A stretch of DNA of 64,000 nt from Marinicauda pacifica (GCF_004793635.1 NZ_SRXV01000001.1:303501-367500); one strand, 5' to 3'; shown: positions 8,607-16,541, counted from the stretch's first letter. The notes: generated by a model not told the origin, from the letters alone. Program-made: numbers and translations.

Positions 8607-9455
8607 ATGTCGTCCGATCGCATCACGATACAGGTGGAATCCAACATCGGAGAGGACGGGCCTCTTACGGTAACGGATACGCTTGACCAGTTTCGTGATG
8701 CTTTCGAGCTTCTGACGGTCGCGATAGCGCAAGAAGCTGGCGGGGAGAAAATCAAATGGCGCCTTGAGAGTCTTTCGAAAAACTCTCCGGCGACTGTTAC
8801 AGGTGTCGGCTATTCGCCCGATCCTGAGGTGCCTGTCATCCCACTAATGCAAACTGGTAAGCAGCGGTTTTCTCGGGATATGGCCGCGTTGCGCGAAGGC
8901 AAGGTCGCGCCTTGGATTCAGGAGCGGGCTTCTACGGCGAAATCCTTATTCAAGCGAAATCTGAACGGTATAGGCCGGACGGTTTTTGATTTCGACGACG
9001 ATTTGCCGAGAACCGTATTCATTGAGAAGTTCGCTCGAAGCAGCCTTGAGGCGCTGAACCGCGTGGAGGCCCTTCTCGTTGAAGACAGGAGTCATTCCGA
9101 ACACGGCGCGCTTGACGGCCATGTGACTGAGACGAAAACGTGGAACGGGCGTCCGGCGGTGTATGTGAAGGATCGGCTCACTGGCCGCTTGGTCCCGTGC
9201 GTGCTCTCTGACGAATTAGCAAATAAGGTTGGCTCCGCGCACAGTTGGTCGGACGCGTGGAACGGTCAGCGAGTTCGGGTCCGAGGTCGACTGTTTTACG
9301 ACAAATCGGGTGTAATAAGCCGGATTCAGGCGACTGACCTGCAGGATGTCACGTCCAGCCCTGTAGATTTCAAGGCGCTTCGCAAAATCAATATCTTAGA
9401 GGGCAGGTCTCCCACTCAGCACCTTGATGAGATTTGGGGATATAATGATGACTGA
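8607..9455 (+). CDS. unknown 282-aa protein on small island
   Basis: I do not recognise this 282-aa protein. It starts MSSDRITIQVESN at an ATG preceded by GGAGGTGG, which is why 8607 is preferred over an in-frame GTG at 8592. The N-terminal third looks like an alpha/beta segment, and the C-terminal third (residues about 175-250) is beta-rich with WNGRPAVYVKDRLTGRL and WNGQRVRVRGRLFYD, resembling an OB-like barrel. Codon use is more AT-rich than the flanking genes (many ATA, TTA, AAT, TTT codons), suggesting acquisition by transfer. Its last codons overlap the PIN nuclease gene, so the pair is translated together. It may hold or neutralise that nuclease, but it is much longer than a typical type II antitoxin. 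Confidence 0.6.
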   Translation: MSSDRITIQVESNIGEDGPLTVTDTLDQFRDAFELLTVAIAQEAGGEKIKWRLESLSKNSPATVTGVGYSPDPEVPVIPLMQTGKQRFSRDMAALREGKVAPWIQERASTAKSLFKRNLNGIGRTVFDFDDDLPRTVFIEKFARSSLEALNRVEALLVEDRSHSEHGALDGHVTETKTWNGRPAVYVKDRLTGRLVPCVLSDELANKVGSAHSWSDAWNGQRVRVRGRLFYDKSGVISRIQATDLQDVTSSPVDFKALRKINILEGRSPTQHLDEIWGYNDD

Positions 9456-9957
9456 GCGGAGGCGTGTATACTGGGATGCATGCGCGTGGCTCGGCCTCAT
9501 TAACGGCGAACCAGACAAAGCCGCCGACTTAAAAGTGGTTTGGCATAAGGCGGAGCGCGGGCAGCTGGAGGTCTGGACCAGCGCGTTCTGCTTGGCTGAG
9601 GTTTACAAGGTTAAATGCGAGGGGGGCAAAACGGGGCTGGCAGCTGAAGAGGACAATCAAATCGACAACTTGTTTGAGCAGGATTTTGTCCATGTCGTCC
9701 AAGTGGATATTGAGATAGCGGAGCGGGCGCGAAGCCTTTTGCGGTCTCATGAGAAGCTCAAGAAGCCGAGCGATGCGATTCACCTGGCGACCGCTGTGGT
9801 TTGGAATCTGGACCAGCTGCATACATACGACATGAGCGACCTAATAGGGCTCAGCGTTATTCGGGCCGATGGGAAGCCTCTAGAGATATGCACCGCTGCG
9901 ATGGTTGACGGCGAGAATTTGTTTACCGCTGGGGACCCTGGCGATGAAACCGAATAA
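9445..9957 (+). CDS. PIN-domain protein (putative RNase)
   Basis: A 170-aa PIN-fold protein. The acidic quartet of this Mg2+-dependent nuclease family appears complete: Asp11 in YWDACAWLGL, Glu52 in FCLAEVYK, Asp110 in KPSDAIHLATA and Asp129 in TYDMSDL. Two adjacent ATGs (9445 and 9448) could start it; both overlap the end of the 282-aa gene, which stops at 9455. In type II toxin-antitoxin modules the PIN toxin follows a small antitoxin, but here the partner is a large protein, so a toxin role is only a possibility. Codon use is AT-richer than the chromosomal background. Confidence 0.75.
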   Translation: MMTERRRVYWDACAWLGLINGEPDKAADLKVVWHKAERGQLEVWTSAFCLAEVYKVKCEGGKTGLAAEEDNQIDNLFEQDFVHVVQVDIEIAERARSLLRSHEKLKKPSDAIHLATAVVWNLDQLHTYDMSDLIGLSVIRADGKPLEICTAAMVDGENLFTAGDPGDETE

Positions 9958-10092
9958 GCCTCAATCCGATAAGTTCCGTGACCTCGCCCGCGAACTGGAT
10001 GCGACGAGGACGACGAGCGCTTTGACGAGTGCCTAAAGCGCGTGGCGAAGCACGATCCGCCGCCTATGAAGGCTGGCGACAAACCGAAGTAA
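9944..10092 (+). pseudogene. small acidic ORF apparently broken by a 1-base frameshift
   Basis: An ATG at 9944, overlapping the end of the PIN gene, opens a frame reading MKPNKPQSDKFRDLAREL and then a low-complexity tail ending at a TAA about 30 codons in. Shifting frame by one base near 9999 restores a coherent acidic/basic sequence, CDEDDERFDECLKRVAKHD, that runs to a TAA at 10090-10092, directly before a terminator. The restored product would be about 49 aa. Either a base has been lost (or missed in sequencing), or expression needs a programmed shift. Confidence 0.5.
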
Positions 10093-10095
10093 AAG

Positions 10096-10121
10096 AAGCC
10101 CGCCAAATAGGCGGGCTTTTT
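10096..10121 (+). terminator. rho-independent terminator after the PIN cluster
   Basis: Arms AAGCCCGCC (10096-10104) and GGCGGGCTT (10110-10118) with a 5-nt loop AAATA are followed by a T run. It closes the transcription unit of the 282-aa protein, the PIN protein and the frameshifted small ORF. Confidence 0.85.
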
Positions 10122-10134
10122 CGTGGAGGTGAGG

Positions 10135-10278
10135 ATGGATGATGTAGACCGCATCGCGGCTTGTGAGGGCGAAATCTTTTGTCTCAGAGCTGATCTAGAA
10201 GCTCTTGAAGGGCTTGTTTCGCAGCTCGCCGAACGGCAGCCTGAGTTTCAGACTCGGTCTGCTGGCCGGGGCCGTTAA
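10135..10278 (+). CDS. small 47-aa hypothetical protein
   Basis: An ATG at 10135 directly behind a strong GGAGGTGAGG ribosome-binding site opens a 47-aa frame beginning MDDVDRIAACEGEIFCLRAD. The leucine- and acid-rich middle (residues about 8-33) would form an amphipathic helix or short coiled coil. It lies 14 bp past the terminator at 10096-10121. Its second half overlaps, on the opposite strand, the 67-aa ORF at 10184-10387; one of the two may be spurious. The good ribosome-binding site favours this one being translated. Function unknown. Confidence 0.45.
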   Translation: MDDVDRIAACEGEIFCLRADLEALEGLVSQLAERQPEFQTRSAGRGR

Positions 10279-10387
10279 AGGGCAGACGATTAATATGTAT
10301 CATCGCGCCACGCCCGCGCCGCCAGTTGATGCTTGCCTGGTCTTGGCCGAAATCGACCTGAAGGCCATTTTCTTCCCACTCGCTCAT
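10184..10387 (-). CDS. small 67-aa hypothetical protein
   Basis: The frame starts at an ATG (10387) and reads MSEWEENGLQVDFGQDQ, continuing through NWRRGRGAMIHINRLPF and ending in a charged helix AVRRAAKQALQELLDQL. The composition is protein-like and the upstream GAAAGGGA could serve as a ribosome-binding site. It is antisense to the 47-aa ORF over 10184-10278. I do not recognise a family. It lies between the PIN cluster and the TonB receptor gene and is best treated as part of the same small island. Confidence 0.45.
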   Translation of the reverse strand: MSEWEENGLQVDFGQDQASINWRRGRGAMIHINRLPFNGPGQQTESETQAAVRRAAKQALQELLDQL

Positions 10388-10485
10388 TGCCGTCCCTTTC
10401 GTGGTTGTTTGGCGGGACGCTACCACTGAGTCGAGACCCCGGGCAATTAAGCGGGTTTGCAAACGACATACCCGCAACAAAAAAT

Positions 10486-10514
10486 AACCCCCGGCCGATT
10501 GGCCGGGGGTTTTT
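10486..10514 (-). terminator. rho-independent terminator of the TonB receptor gene
   Basis: Eleven-base arms AACCCCCGGCC (10486-10496) and GGCCGGGGGTT (10501-10511) with a GATT loop. On the minus strand the hairpin is followed by TATTTTTTG, so it ends transcription of the receptor gene, whose stop is at 10538. It has a T run on the plus side as well and may work in both directions. Confidence 0.85.
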
Positions 10515-10537
10515 CAGTCTCGGGTGCTGGTTGGCGT

Positions 10538-12844
10538 CTAGAAGCGGACTGAGCCCTGGATGCCGAAGGTTTGCGGGCGCAGCGGCACCGCATACCAGGT
10601 GTTGGCGCCGACGCTGCTGGCGAACGGCACGTTGGCCGCGAAGGTCAGGATTTCCTCGTCCAGCAGGTTGCGCCCGATGAGGGCCACATCCCAGCGATCG
10701 GACTCGAAGCCGACCCGCAGATCGACCAGCGTGTAGGCGTCCTGAACCGCGGCTTCGTCCAGATTGTCGTGGATGTTGTGCTCGCCGGTATAGCCGGCAT
10801 TGAGCGTGCTCACGAAGTCGATCCGGTCGCTCACCGGGCGGACATAGTCGAGGCGTGCAAAGCCGGTCCATTCCGGCGTGAAGCGGCCCCGGCGTCCGGT
10901 GTAGTCGCACAGCTGGACCCCGTTCACGACATCGCCATCCGGCGTCTGACCGAAGGCGCAGTTGCCGCGGCGGAAGTCGGTGTATTCAAAGTCGAGATAG
11001 GAGAGGCCGGCGGCCAGCGACAGGCTGTCGGTCAGAGCAATCCGCCCGTCCATGTCGATCCCGCTGACTTCGGTTTCACCCGCATTGCCGACATTGAAGC
11101 CGATCGTGCCGTCAAACTGGCTGATCTGCAGGTTTTCGTACTTGGCGAGGTAAGCCGTGGCGTTGAACTGCGCGCGTCCATCCCACAGGTCGGCGCGAAG
11201 GCCGGCCTCGTAGGAGGTGACGGTCTCCTCGTCGAATTCGAAGAAGGCCGTCGAGTTGCCGCGCACATCGAAGCCGCCGCCCTTGAAGCCTTCCTTGTAG
11301 GAGGCGAACAGCATCACATTGTCGCTCGCATCGAACTCCAGCGTGATGGCGGGGGTGAAGCGGTCTTCTTCCCGGCTCTGGTTGAGGTCGTGACCGGCCG
11401 CGCCCGGATTGTTGAGCGCAACACCGAGCCCGCCCTGCACGATCGCAATCGCGACCGGGTTGGTGGTGAGCGGCGCGCCGAAGGCATCCGGCGCGGTGGT
11501 GGCCGTGATCTGGCGGCTCGCTTCCTTCTCTTCATAGGTCCAGCGAAGACCGGCGATCAGGCGCAGGCGTTCGGTGATGTCCAGGTTGAACTCGCCGAAC
11601 ACGGCGTAGGCCGTGGCTTCCTGTTCGTAGGCGCGTTCCAGTCCGACATTGGCAATCGGCGCATAGCCCAGATTGGTAATGGCCGGGCCGAAACCGGTCA
11701 CGTCGCCATTGGTCAGCGTATTGTCCTGGAAGTAGCCGCCCACGATCCAGGAGAGGCGCTGGTCTTCGCGCGAGGCAAAGCGCACTTCCTGGGAGAATTG
11801 CTCGTACTCTTCTTCGACCAGGCCGGTCAGGATGTAGTAGTTGGTAAAGTCGAGATCGGCGAATTCGTTGCGGTCATAGGTGACATAGCCGGTCACCGTC
11901 GTCAGCGTGCCAAGGTCGAAATCGGTATTCGTCGTCAGCGTCGTGTTGAAGACGGTGTTGTCCGAATATTCCAGCGAATTGCCGTCGCGTACGAAATCGA
12001 ACTGCGTGTTCGTCATGCCGCCGGTCAGGCCGACCGCGTTGAGGGCCTGGGCATAGGTCGGGCCGACCGTGGCCTCGTCGCGCACGACCTCGATCTCGCG
12101 TCCGGTATTGTCGAACGTGTTGTGCTCGACTTTCAGCGTGGCGTCGAAATTGGCGGTCGGCTCGAAGGCGAGCACGCCGCGAATGGCAAACTGCTCGCGC
12201 TGGGGTTCGTCGCGGCCCAGATTGGAATTGGTGACGAAGCCGCCGCTATCGGCGTAACGGATCGCCACGCGTCCGCCCAGGGTCTCCGTGATCGGCCCGG
12301 AGACATAGGCGTCCGCCGTCAGCTCCTCATAGTCGAACAGATAGGTGGAGGAGACCCCCGCCTCGAACTCGTCGGTCGGCCCGGCGGTGACCAGGCTGAG
12401 CGCGCCGCCGGTCGTGTTCTTGCCGAACAGCACCGATTGCGGTCCGCGCAGGACCTCCACGCGTTCGAGATCGAAGAAGGGCGCGCGGATCAGCCGGGCG
12501 CGGCCATAGCTGACCCCGTCGATGAACTGGGCGACCGATTGCTCGAATGCCGGATCGTTGCCGGTGCCGATGCCGCGGATGTACATTTGCGTCCCGATGC
12601 CGGTCTGGGTGACCTGGAAGTTCGGGATGCTCAGCTGAAGATCGTCGAGCGTGTTGATCTCGAAATCGTCGAGGGTCTGGCCTTCCACGACGGTAAGCGC
12701 AATTGGCACGTCGGTAATGGCCTGCTCGCGCTTCTGTGCTGTCACAGTAATAACATCGAGCTGCTGTGCGTACGATGTTGATGCGCCGATGACCGCACCT
12801 AGTGCGCCAAGTGCTACGCCCTTCATCCAACGATGGTTTTTCAT
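10538..12844 (-). CDS. TonB-dependent outer-membrane receptor
   Basis: A 768-aa receptor that would import a specific ligand across the outer membrane using TonB-ExbBD energy. A signal peptide (residues 1 to about 26, ending SYAQ) is followed by a TonB-box-like start ITVTAQKREQ. The plug domain shows TDVPIALTVVEG, MYIRGIGTGND and the conserved RVEVLRGPQSVLFGKNTTGGA. A beta-barrel then ends in the terminal aromatic SVRF. This FecA-like lineage without extra N-terminal domains is common for uptake of hydrophobic carbon sources in sphingomonads and Hyphomonadaceae. The shared promoter motif at 12923 suggests it brings in the substrate of the catabolic cluster; ligand identity is inference. Confidence 0.9.
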   Translation of the reverse strand: MKNHRWMKGVALGALGAVIGASTSYAQQLDVITVTAQKREQAITDVPIALTVVEGQTLDDFEINTLDDLQLSIPNFQVTQTGIGTQMYIRGIGTGNDPAFEQSVAQFIDGVSYGRARLIRAPFFDLERVEVLRGPQSVLFGKNTTGGALSLVTAGPTDEFEAGVSSTYLFDYEELTADAYVSGPITETLGGRVAIRYADSGGFVTNSNLGRDEPQREQFAIRGVLAFEPTANFDATLKVEHNTFDNTGREIEVVRDEATVGPTYAQALNAVGLTGGMTNTQFDFVRDGNSLEYSDNTVFNTTLTTNTDFDLGTLTTVTGYVTYDRNEFADLDFTNYYILTGLVEEEYEQFSQEVRFASREDQRLSWIVGGYFQDNTLTNGDVTGFGPAITNLGYAPIANVGLERAYEQEATAYAVFGEFNLDITERLRLIAGLRWTYEEKEASRQITATTAPDAFGAPLTTNPVAIAIVQGGLGVALNNPGAAGHDLNQSREEDRFTPAITLEFDASDNVMLFASYKEGFKGGGFDVRGNSTAFFEFDEETVTSYEAGLRADLWDGRAQFNATAYLAKYENLQISQFDGTIGFNVGNAGETEVSGIDMDGRIALTDSLSLAAGLSYLDFEYTDFRRGNCAFGQTPDGDVVNGVQLCDYTGRRGRFTPEWTGFARLDYVRPVSDRIDFVSTLNAGYTGEHNIHDNLDEAAVQDAYTLVDLRVGFESDRWDVALIGRNLLDEEILTFAANVPFASSVGANTWYAVPLRPQTFGIQGSVRF

Positions 12845-12922
12845 GCTGTCCTCCCCGGATCGTGTGTTCTGCCGAAATGGCTGGGGGCTCTACCGGCCCT
12901 CTCATGGACAGGAATATGACAT

Positions 12923-12942
12923 AGTTGGTTTGCTAACGAAAG
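12923..12942 (-). promoter_or_regulatory. candidate operator, copy 3 of the shared motif
   Basis: AGTTGGTTTGCTAACGAAAG lies about 80 bp upstream of the TonB receptor ATG. It is read here on the plus strand, so it is oriented away from the receptor gene. It is 18/20 identical to the site at 239 and is followed by a further GACGAAAGC, repeating the ACGAAAG half. It ties receptor expression to the ligase/thiolase genes. Confidence 0.5.
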
Positions 12943-13040
12943 TGACGAAAGCGCAATTTTAGGCACCAGAACGCCTTGTTCTCAGCGTTCAGTCCTGTCG
13001 GAAGCGTGAAAACAGGACGCTTGCAGAAGGCGAAAGTGGG

Positions 13041-13445
13041 CTAGGTCCGTCCGAAATCGATGGCCCGCTGCATGCCCTCGGCAATCTTGCGGGCCCGGAA
13101 AACAAATGCCGCAGCGGCCTGCGGGGGGCATACTTCACGGGCGGTATGAACAAACAGGGTAAGCCAGCGGTCGAAATGGCGCCCCTCTATGTCCAATGCG
13201 GCATGAAGCGGCACCGGCCGGCCGGAATATCGCCGGGTTCCCAGCATCACAGACGACCAGAAAGCGTACATGCGTTGCAGGTGGGGCTCCCAGTCGCTGA
13301 TCCGCTCGGCAAACACCGGCCCGATGAGGGCATCCTGCTTCACCCGGTCGTAGAACGCATTGACCAGTGTACGGATCATGGCCTCGTCGATGCCCGGACC
13401 GGACGCATCCCGGATATCGGAGTTTGAAATATCAGACGACTGCAT
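13041..13445 (-). CDS. group III truncated haemoglobin
   Basis: A 134-aa globin of the truncated group III (P-type) family. The signature segments are a B-helix FYDRVKQDALIGPVFAERI, then HLQRMYAFWSSVMLGTRRYSGRPVPLHAAL, then GRHFDRWLTLFVHTA with conserved histidines at 81 and 90, one of which is the proximal haem ligand. Such globins bind oxygen or nitric oxide and are linked to microaerobic life or NO detoxification. It stands alone, with no partner reductase nearby. It is separated from the divergent MerR-like gene at 13660 by a GANTC-rich intergenic region. Confidence 0.88.
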   Translation of the reverse strand: MQSSDISNSDIRDASGPGIDEAMIRTLVNAFYDRVKQDALIGPVFAERISDWEPHLQRMYAFWSSVMLGTRRYSGRPVPLHAALDIEGRHFDRWLTLFVHTAREVCPPQAAAAFVFRARKIAEGMQRAIDFGRT

Positions 13446-13494
13446 AAAAAAATTCTCAGGGGTTAAGGGGTGTTCAGGCGTCGGTTGAGGTGAC

Positions 13495-13592
13495 GATTCC
13501 TACGTTAACATATTGAAGAAACAAGATCTGATCGGCGAATCGTCGCGTCCTGATTCGAATCGCTTTCTTAAAGCCCGGTAAATATTTGTTAA
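13495..13592 (+). promoter_or_regulatory. GANTC cluster with CtrA-like box upstream of unknown gene
   Basis: Four GANTC sites (13495-13499, 13537-13541, 13552-13556, 13557-13561) fall within 67 bp, where about 0.3 would be expected by chance. Just downstream is TTAA-N7-TAAA (13568-13582), one base from the CtrA consensus TTAA-N7-TTAA, and another TTAA at 13589. GANTC is the CcrM methylation site, which GcrA recognises in Caulobacter relatives. This looks like a cell-cycle-controlled promoter serving the gene at 13660, perhaps also the globin gene on the other side. Confidence 0.5.
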
Positions 13593-13659
13593 CGGGTTCG
13601 GCCCCAAAAGCGCATTGCGTTCACTAAACGCAGTCAATCAAACGCGAGGGGGCTTGCGC

Positions 13660-14205
13660 ATGTTTATCGATACCCGGTCCGAGTTCATCTTCAAGGATCC
13701 TGACGCACTCGATGCGCTCCTGCAGTATGACTGGCGCGTGCGCAAGGTTCTGACCGACCAGGAAGTGGTCGGGACCAGCGGCCGGGCTGGCGCCGTCCTC
13801 GGGGCGGACGGCTCGTCCTCCATCCTGCGCCACATGCAGCGGGTCAATTGCATCAAGGCTGTACACGGCGTTCGCCGCCAGGGTGGCCGCATGCGGTTGT
13901 GGCGCATGGAAGAAGTGCTGAAGCTTCAGATCGCGCTCGACCTTCGCGATGCCACCGGTCTCAAGCTGAGCGCCTGCGTCGATATTTTCGATGGTGCAGC
14001 GCAAGACGACATCACGGCGGTGATCGCGGGCTGGACGTGTCATATCGGCGAGACCCCAAGCGTGGCCAGCAAGCGGCCCGCGCGCTTCGACCCGGCCCTC
14101 ATAAATGATCGCGAACGCCTGCTCTCACTGGTGAAGAAGAGTGTCCGCGAGTTCGTCGCCCGAAACGGGTTCGACGCCGTTCAGATGCCGGCCTTCCTGC
14201 TTTAA
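13660..14205 (+). CDS. unknown 181-aa protein with MerR-like segment
   Basis: A 181-aa protein that I cannot assign with certainty. The middle (residues about 55-115), with SSILRHMQRVNCIKAV..RRQGGRMRLWRMEEVLKLQIALDLRD, resembles a winged-helix MerR-type recognition region in its R-x-G-G-R-x-R-L-W pattern followed by an E-E-V-x-x-x-Q helix, but the N-terminal HTH half is not clear. The start at 13660 has a GAGGGGG ribosome-binding site; an upstream TTG in frame at 13615 is less likely. A cluster of GANTC sites and a CtrA-like box sits in its promoter, so it may be transcribed in a cell-cycle phase. It is flanked by a globin gene and a fatty-acid-type SDR but shows no operon link. Confidence 0.6.
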   Translation: MFIDTRSEFIFKDPDALDALLQYDWRVRKVLTDQEVVGTSGRAGAVLGADGSSSILRHMQRVNCIKAVHGVRRQGGRMRLWRMEEVLKLQIALDLRDATGLKLSACVDIFDGAAQDDITAVIAGWTCHIGETPSVASKRPARFDPALINDRERLLSLVKKSVREFVARNGFDAVQMPAFLL

Positions 14206-14317
14206 TCTCCACCTCACGGAAAATTGCTGCCTTGCAATACGCGTGAAAACGCGCTCGCATGAACAAAACGCCTTTCATCTTGGAAGGCAGGCTTTTGATC
14301 ATGACACGAGGTGAGGC

Positions 14318-15241
14318 ATGAGTGATATCCGGTTCGACGGGCGAGTCGCCATTGTTACCGGTGCGGGAACGGGGCTTGGAAAGTCCCACGCGCTGGAATT
14401 GGCGCGGCGCGGCGCGAAGGTCGTCGTCAACGATCTGGGCGGTTCGGTGTCCGGTGAGGGCGGGTCGCTCTCGGCGGCGGAGAGCGTCGTCAGGGAAATC
14501 ACAGACGCAGGCGGTCAGGCCATTGCCCACGGCGCGAACGTCACCAGGATCGCTGAAGTCCAGGACATGGTCGATCAGACCCTGAAAACCTGGGGCAAGG
14601 TCGACATCCTCGTTAACAATGCCGGCATTCTCAGAGACAAGAGCTTTTCCAAGATGCCGCTGGAAGATTTCCAGGCGGTTGTCGACGTGCATCTGATCGG
14701 TTCGGTCAACGCGACCAAGGCGGTGTGGGAGCCAATGCGCGAGGCCGGTTACGGCCGCATTGCCATGACCAGTTCGTCATCCGGCATCTATGGGAATTTC
14801 GGTCAGTCCAATTACGGCGCGGCGAAAATGGGTGTCGTCGGTTTCATGAACGTCCTCCATCTGGAGGGCCAGAAATACGGCATCAAGGTCAACACGCTCT
14901 CGCCCACCGCATTGACGCGCATGACCGAAGGTCTGATCCCCGAAGAGGCGGCCAAGCTGATGACGGTCGAGTCCGTTACGGCCGGGCTGGTCTATCTCGT
15001 TAGCGAGGATGGACCGGCGCGCACGATACTGTGCGCGGGTGCCGGCGGTTATGCCGCGACGAAAATCTATGAAACTCCAGGTGTTTATCTTGCCCCTGAG
15101 GACCAGACGCCGGAAAAGGTTGCCGAGAATTTCAACAAGATTGTCGACCCGGATGGTCAGCAGGAGTTCGAACAGGGCGGCCAGCAGACTTTCAAATTCG
15201 TTGAGTACGCCGCGCGGCATTTTGGCGTGAAGCTCGGCTAG
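14318..15241 (+). CDS. SDR, MFE-2 / 17-beta-HSD4-like 3-hydroxyacyl-CoA dehydrogenase
   Basis: A 307-aa SDR with cofactor loop [36 protein letters not shown], catalytic Ser in SSSSGIYGN and Y-G-A-A-K (YxxxK). The D-L-G-G after the second strand and the extended C-terminus are typical of the dehydrogenase half of peroxisomal multifunctional enzyme 2 and its bacterial stand-alone homologues, which oxidise 3-hydroxyacyl-CoAs. A thiolase gene follows after 37 bp, so the two would do the last two steps of a beta-oxidation cycle. The hydratase is not adjacent. The start is supported by GAGGTGAGGC. Confidence 0.82.
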   Translation: MSDIRFDGRVAIVTGAGTGLGKSHALELARRGAKVVVNDLGGSVSGEGGSLSAAESVVREITDAGGQAIAHGANVTRIAEVQDMVDQTLKTWGKVDILVNNAGILRDKSFSKMPLEDFQAVVDVHLIGSVNATKAVWEPMREAGYGRIAMTSSSSGIYGNFGQSNYGAAKMGVVGFMNVLHLEGQKYGIKVNTLSPTALTRMTEGLIPEEAAKLMTVESVTAGLVYLVSEDGPARTILCAGAGGYAATKIYETPGVYLAPEDQTPEKVAENFNKIVDPDGQQEFEQGGQQTFKFVEYAARHFGVKLG

Positions 15242-15278
15242 ACTCCCTCTCACTCAAACGCTTCAAGGAAAATTCCCC

Positions 15279-16481
15279 ATGCGCGAAGCTGTTATCGTTT
15301 CCACTGCACGCACGCCGATCGGCAAGGCCTATCGCGGCGCTTTCAATAACACCCAGGCCCAGGAACTGGGCGGCCACGTCATCAAGCACGCTGTCGAGCG
15401 CGCCAAGCTGGATGGCAAGGACATCGACGATGTCGTGATGGGCGCTGCAATGCAGCAGGGCTCCACCTTCCAGAATCCGGCCCGTCAGTGTCTCATCCGT
15501 GCCGGTTTGCCAACCAGCGTTGCCGGCATGAGCATGGACCGGCAATGCGCCTCTGGTATGATGGCAATCGCCACAGCGGCCAAGCAGATCATCTCCGATG
15601 GCATGCAGGTCACGGTCGGTGGCGGACTGGAATCCATCTCCCTTGTACAGAACGAACACATGAACCTGCATCGCGCCTTCGATCCCTGGATCAACGAGCA
15701 CGTGCCGGCCCTGTATATGTCGATGCTGGAAACTGCCGAGATTGTTGCCGACCGCTACAAGATCTCTCGCGAAGCCCAGGACGAGTATTCGCTACAGTCC
15801 CAGCAGCGGACTGCCGCGGCGCAGAAAGCGGGCAAGTTCGACGACGAGATCGTCCCGCTTCCCTCCAAGCAGGTGAAGAAAAACAAGGAAACCGGCGAGA
15901 CCGAGATCGTCGATGTGGTCCTTGAAAAAGACGAGGGCAACCGGCCGGAAACCACGCTCGAGGGGCTTCAGAGCTTGAACCCGGTTCATGCGAACGGTCA
16001 GAAGGTGTCCGAAGGCCAGTTTATCACCGCCGGCAACGCCTCCCAGCTCTCCGATGGGGCCTCGGCTGCGGTCCTTATGGAGGCCAAGGAAGCGGAAAAG
16101 CGCGGGCTGGAGCCGCTGGGTGCGTATCGCGGTATGGCGGTGGCCGGCCTCGATCCCGACGAGATGGGCATCGGCCCGGTCTACGCCATTCCCAAGCTGC
16201 TTAAGGCAAATGGTCTGAAGATGGACGATATCGGGCTGTGGGAACTGAATGAAGCTTTCGCTGTGCAGGTCCTGTACTGCCGCGACAAGCTGGGTATCCC
16301 GAACGAGCTTCTGAACGTGAATGGCGGCGCGATCTCCATCGGCCACCCGTACGGCATGTCGGGTGCGCGCATGGTTGGCCACGCCCTAATTGAAGGCAAA
16401 CGCCGCGGTGCCAAATATGTCGTCAGCACGATGTGCGTGGGCGGCGGCATGGGCGCGGCCGGTCTGTTCGAAGTCTACTAG
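15279..16481 (+). CDS. acetyl-CoA acyltransferase (degradative thiolase)
   Basis: A 400-aa classical thiolase of the FadA/PhaA family, cleaving 3-ketoacyl-CoA with CoA to acetyl-CoA and a shortened acyl-CoA, or running in reverse. The nucleophile is Cys90 in [11 protein letters not shown]. The C-terminal [18 protein letters not shown] loop supplies the histidine, and [17 protein letters not shown] carries the second cysteine. Length and motifs are complete. It probably forms a two-gene operon with the SDR at 14318 and ends 26 bp before a strong terminator. This enzyme is distinct from the SCP-x-like thiolase at 1969, so the window encodes two thiolase types. Confidence 0.9.
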   Translation: MREAVIVSTARTPIGKAYRGAFNNTQAQELGGHVIKHAVERAKLDGKDIDDVVMGAAMQQGSTFQNPARQCLIRAGLPTSVAGMSMDRQCASGMMAIATAAKQIISDGMQVTVGGGLESISLVQNEHMNLHRAFDPWINEHVPALYMSMLETAEIVADRYKISREAQDEYSLQSQQRTAAAQKAGKFDDEIVPLPSKQVKKNKETGETEIVDVVLEKDEGNRPETTLEGLQSLNPVHANGQKVSEGQFITAGNASQLSDGASAAVLMEAKEAEKRGLEPLGAYRGMAVAGLDPDEMGIGPVYAIPKLLKANGLKMDDIGLWELNEAFAVQVLYCRDKLGIPNELLNVNGGAISIGHPYGMSGARMVGHALIEGKRRGAKYVVSTMCVGGGMGAAGLFEVY

Positions 16482-16506
16482 GCTTCAGCCGTCGACCCGA
16501 CAAAAC

Positions 16507-16541
16507 AAACCCCGGGACGGTCAACCGTCCCGGGGTTTCTT
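16507..16541. terminator. bidirectional terminator between thiolase and alkaline phosphatase genes
   Basis: Fourteen-base arms AAACCCCGGGACGG (16507-16520) and CCGTCCCGGGGTTT (16525-16538) with a TCAA loop. It is placed between convergent genes and would end both transcripts. Confidence 0.88.

Noticed and set aside
8441..10480. Prophage or integrative element
   Set aside because: No integrase, transposase, terminal repeat or tRNA target is visible; only an atypical base composition supports transfer.
10571..12781. A 736-codon open frame opposite the TonB receptor gene
   Set aside because: It is a shadow of the high-GC receptor gene: no signal peptide, domain or ribosome-binding site, while the receptor frame has clear motifs.
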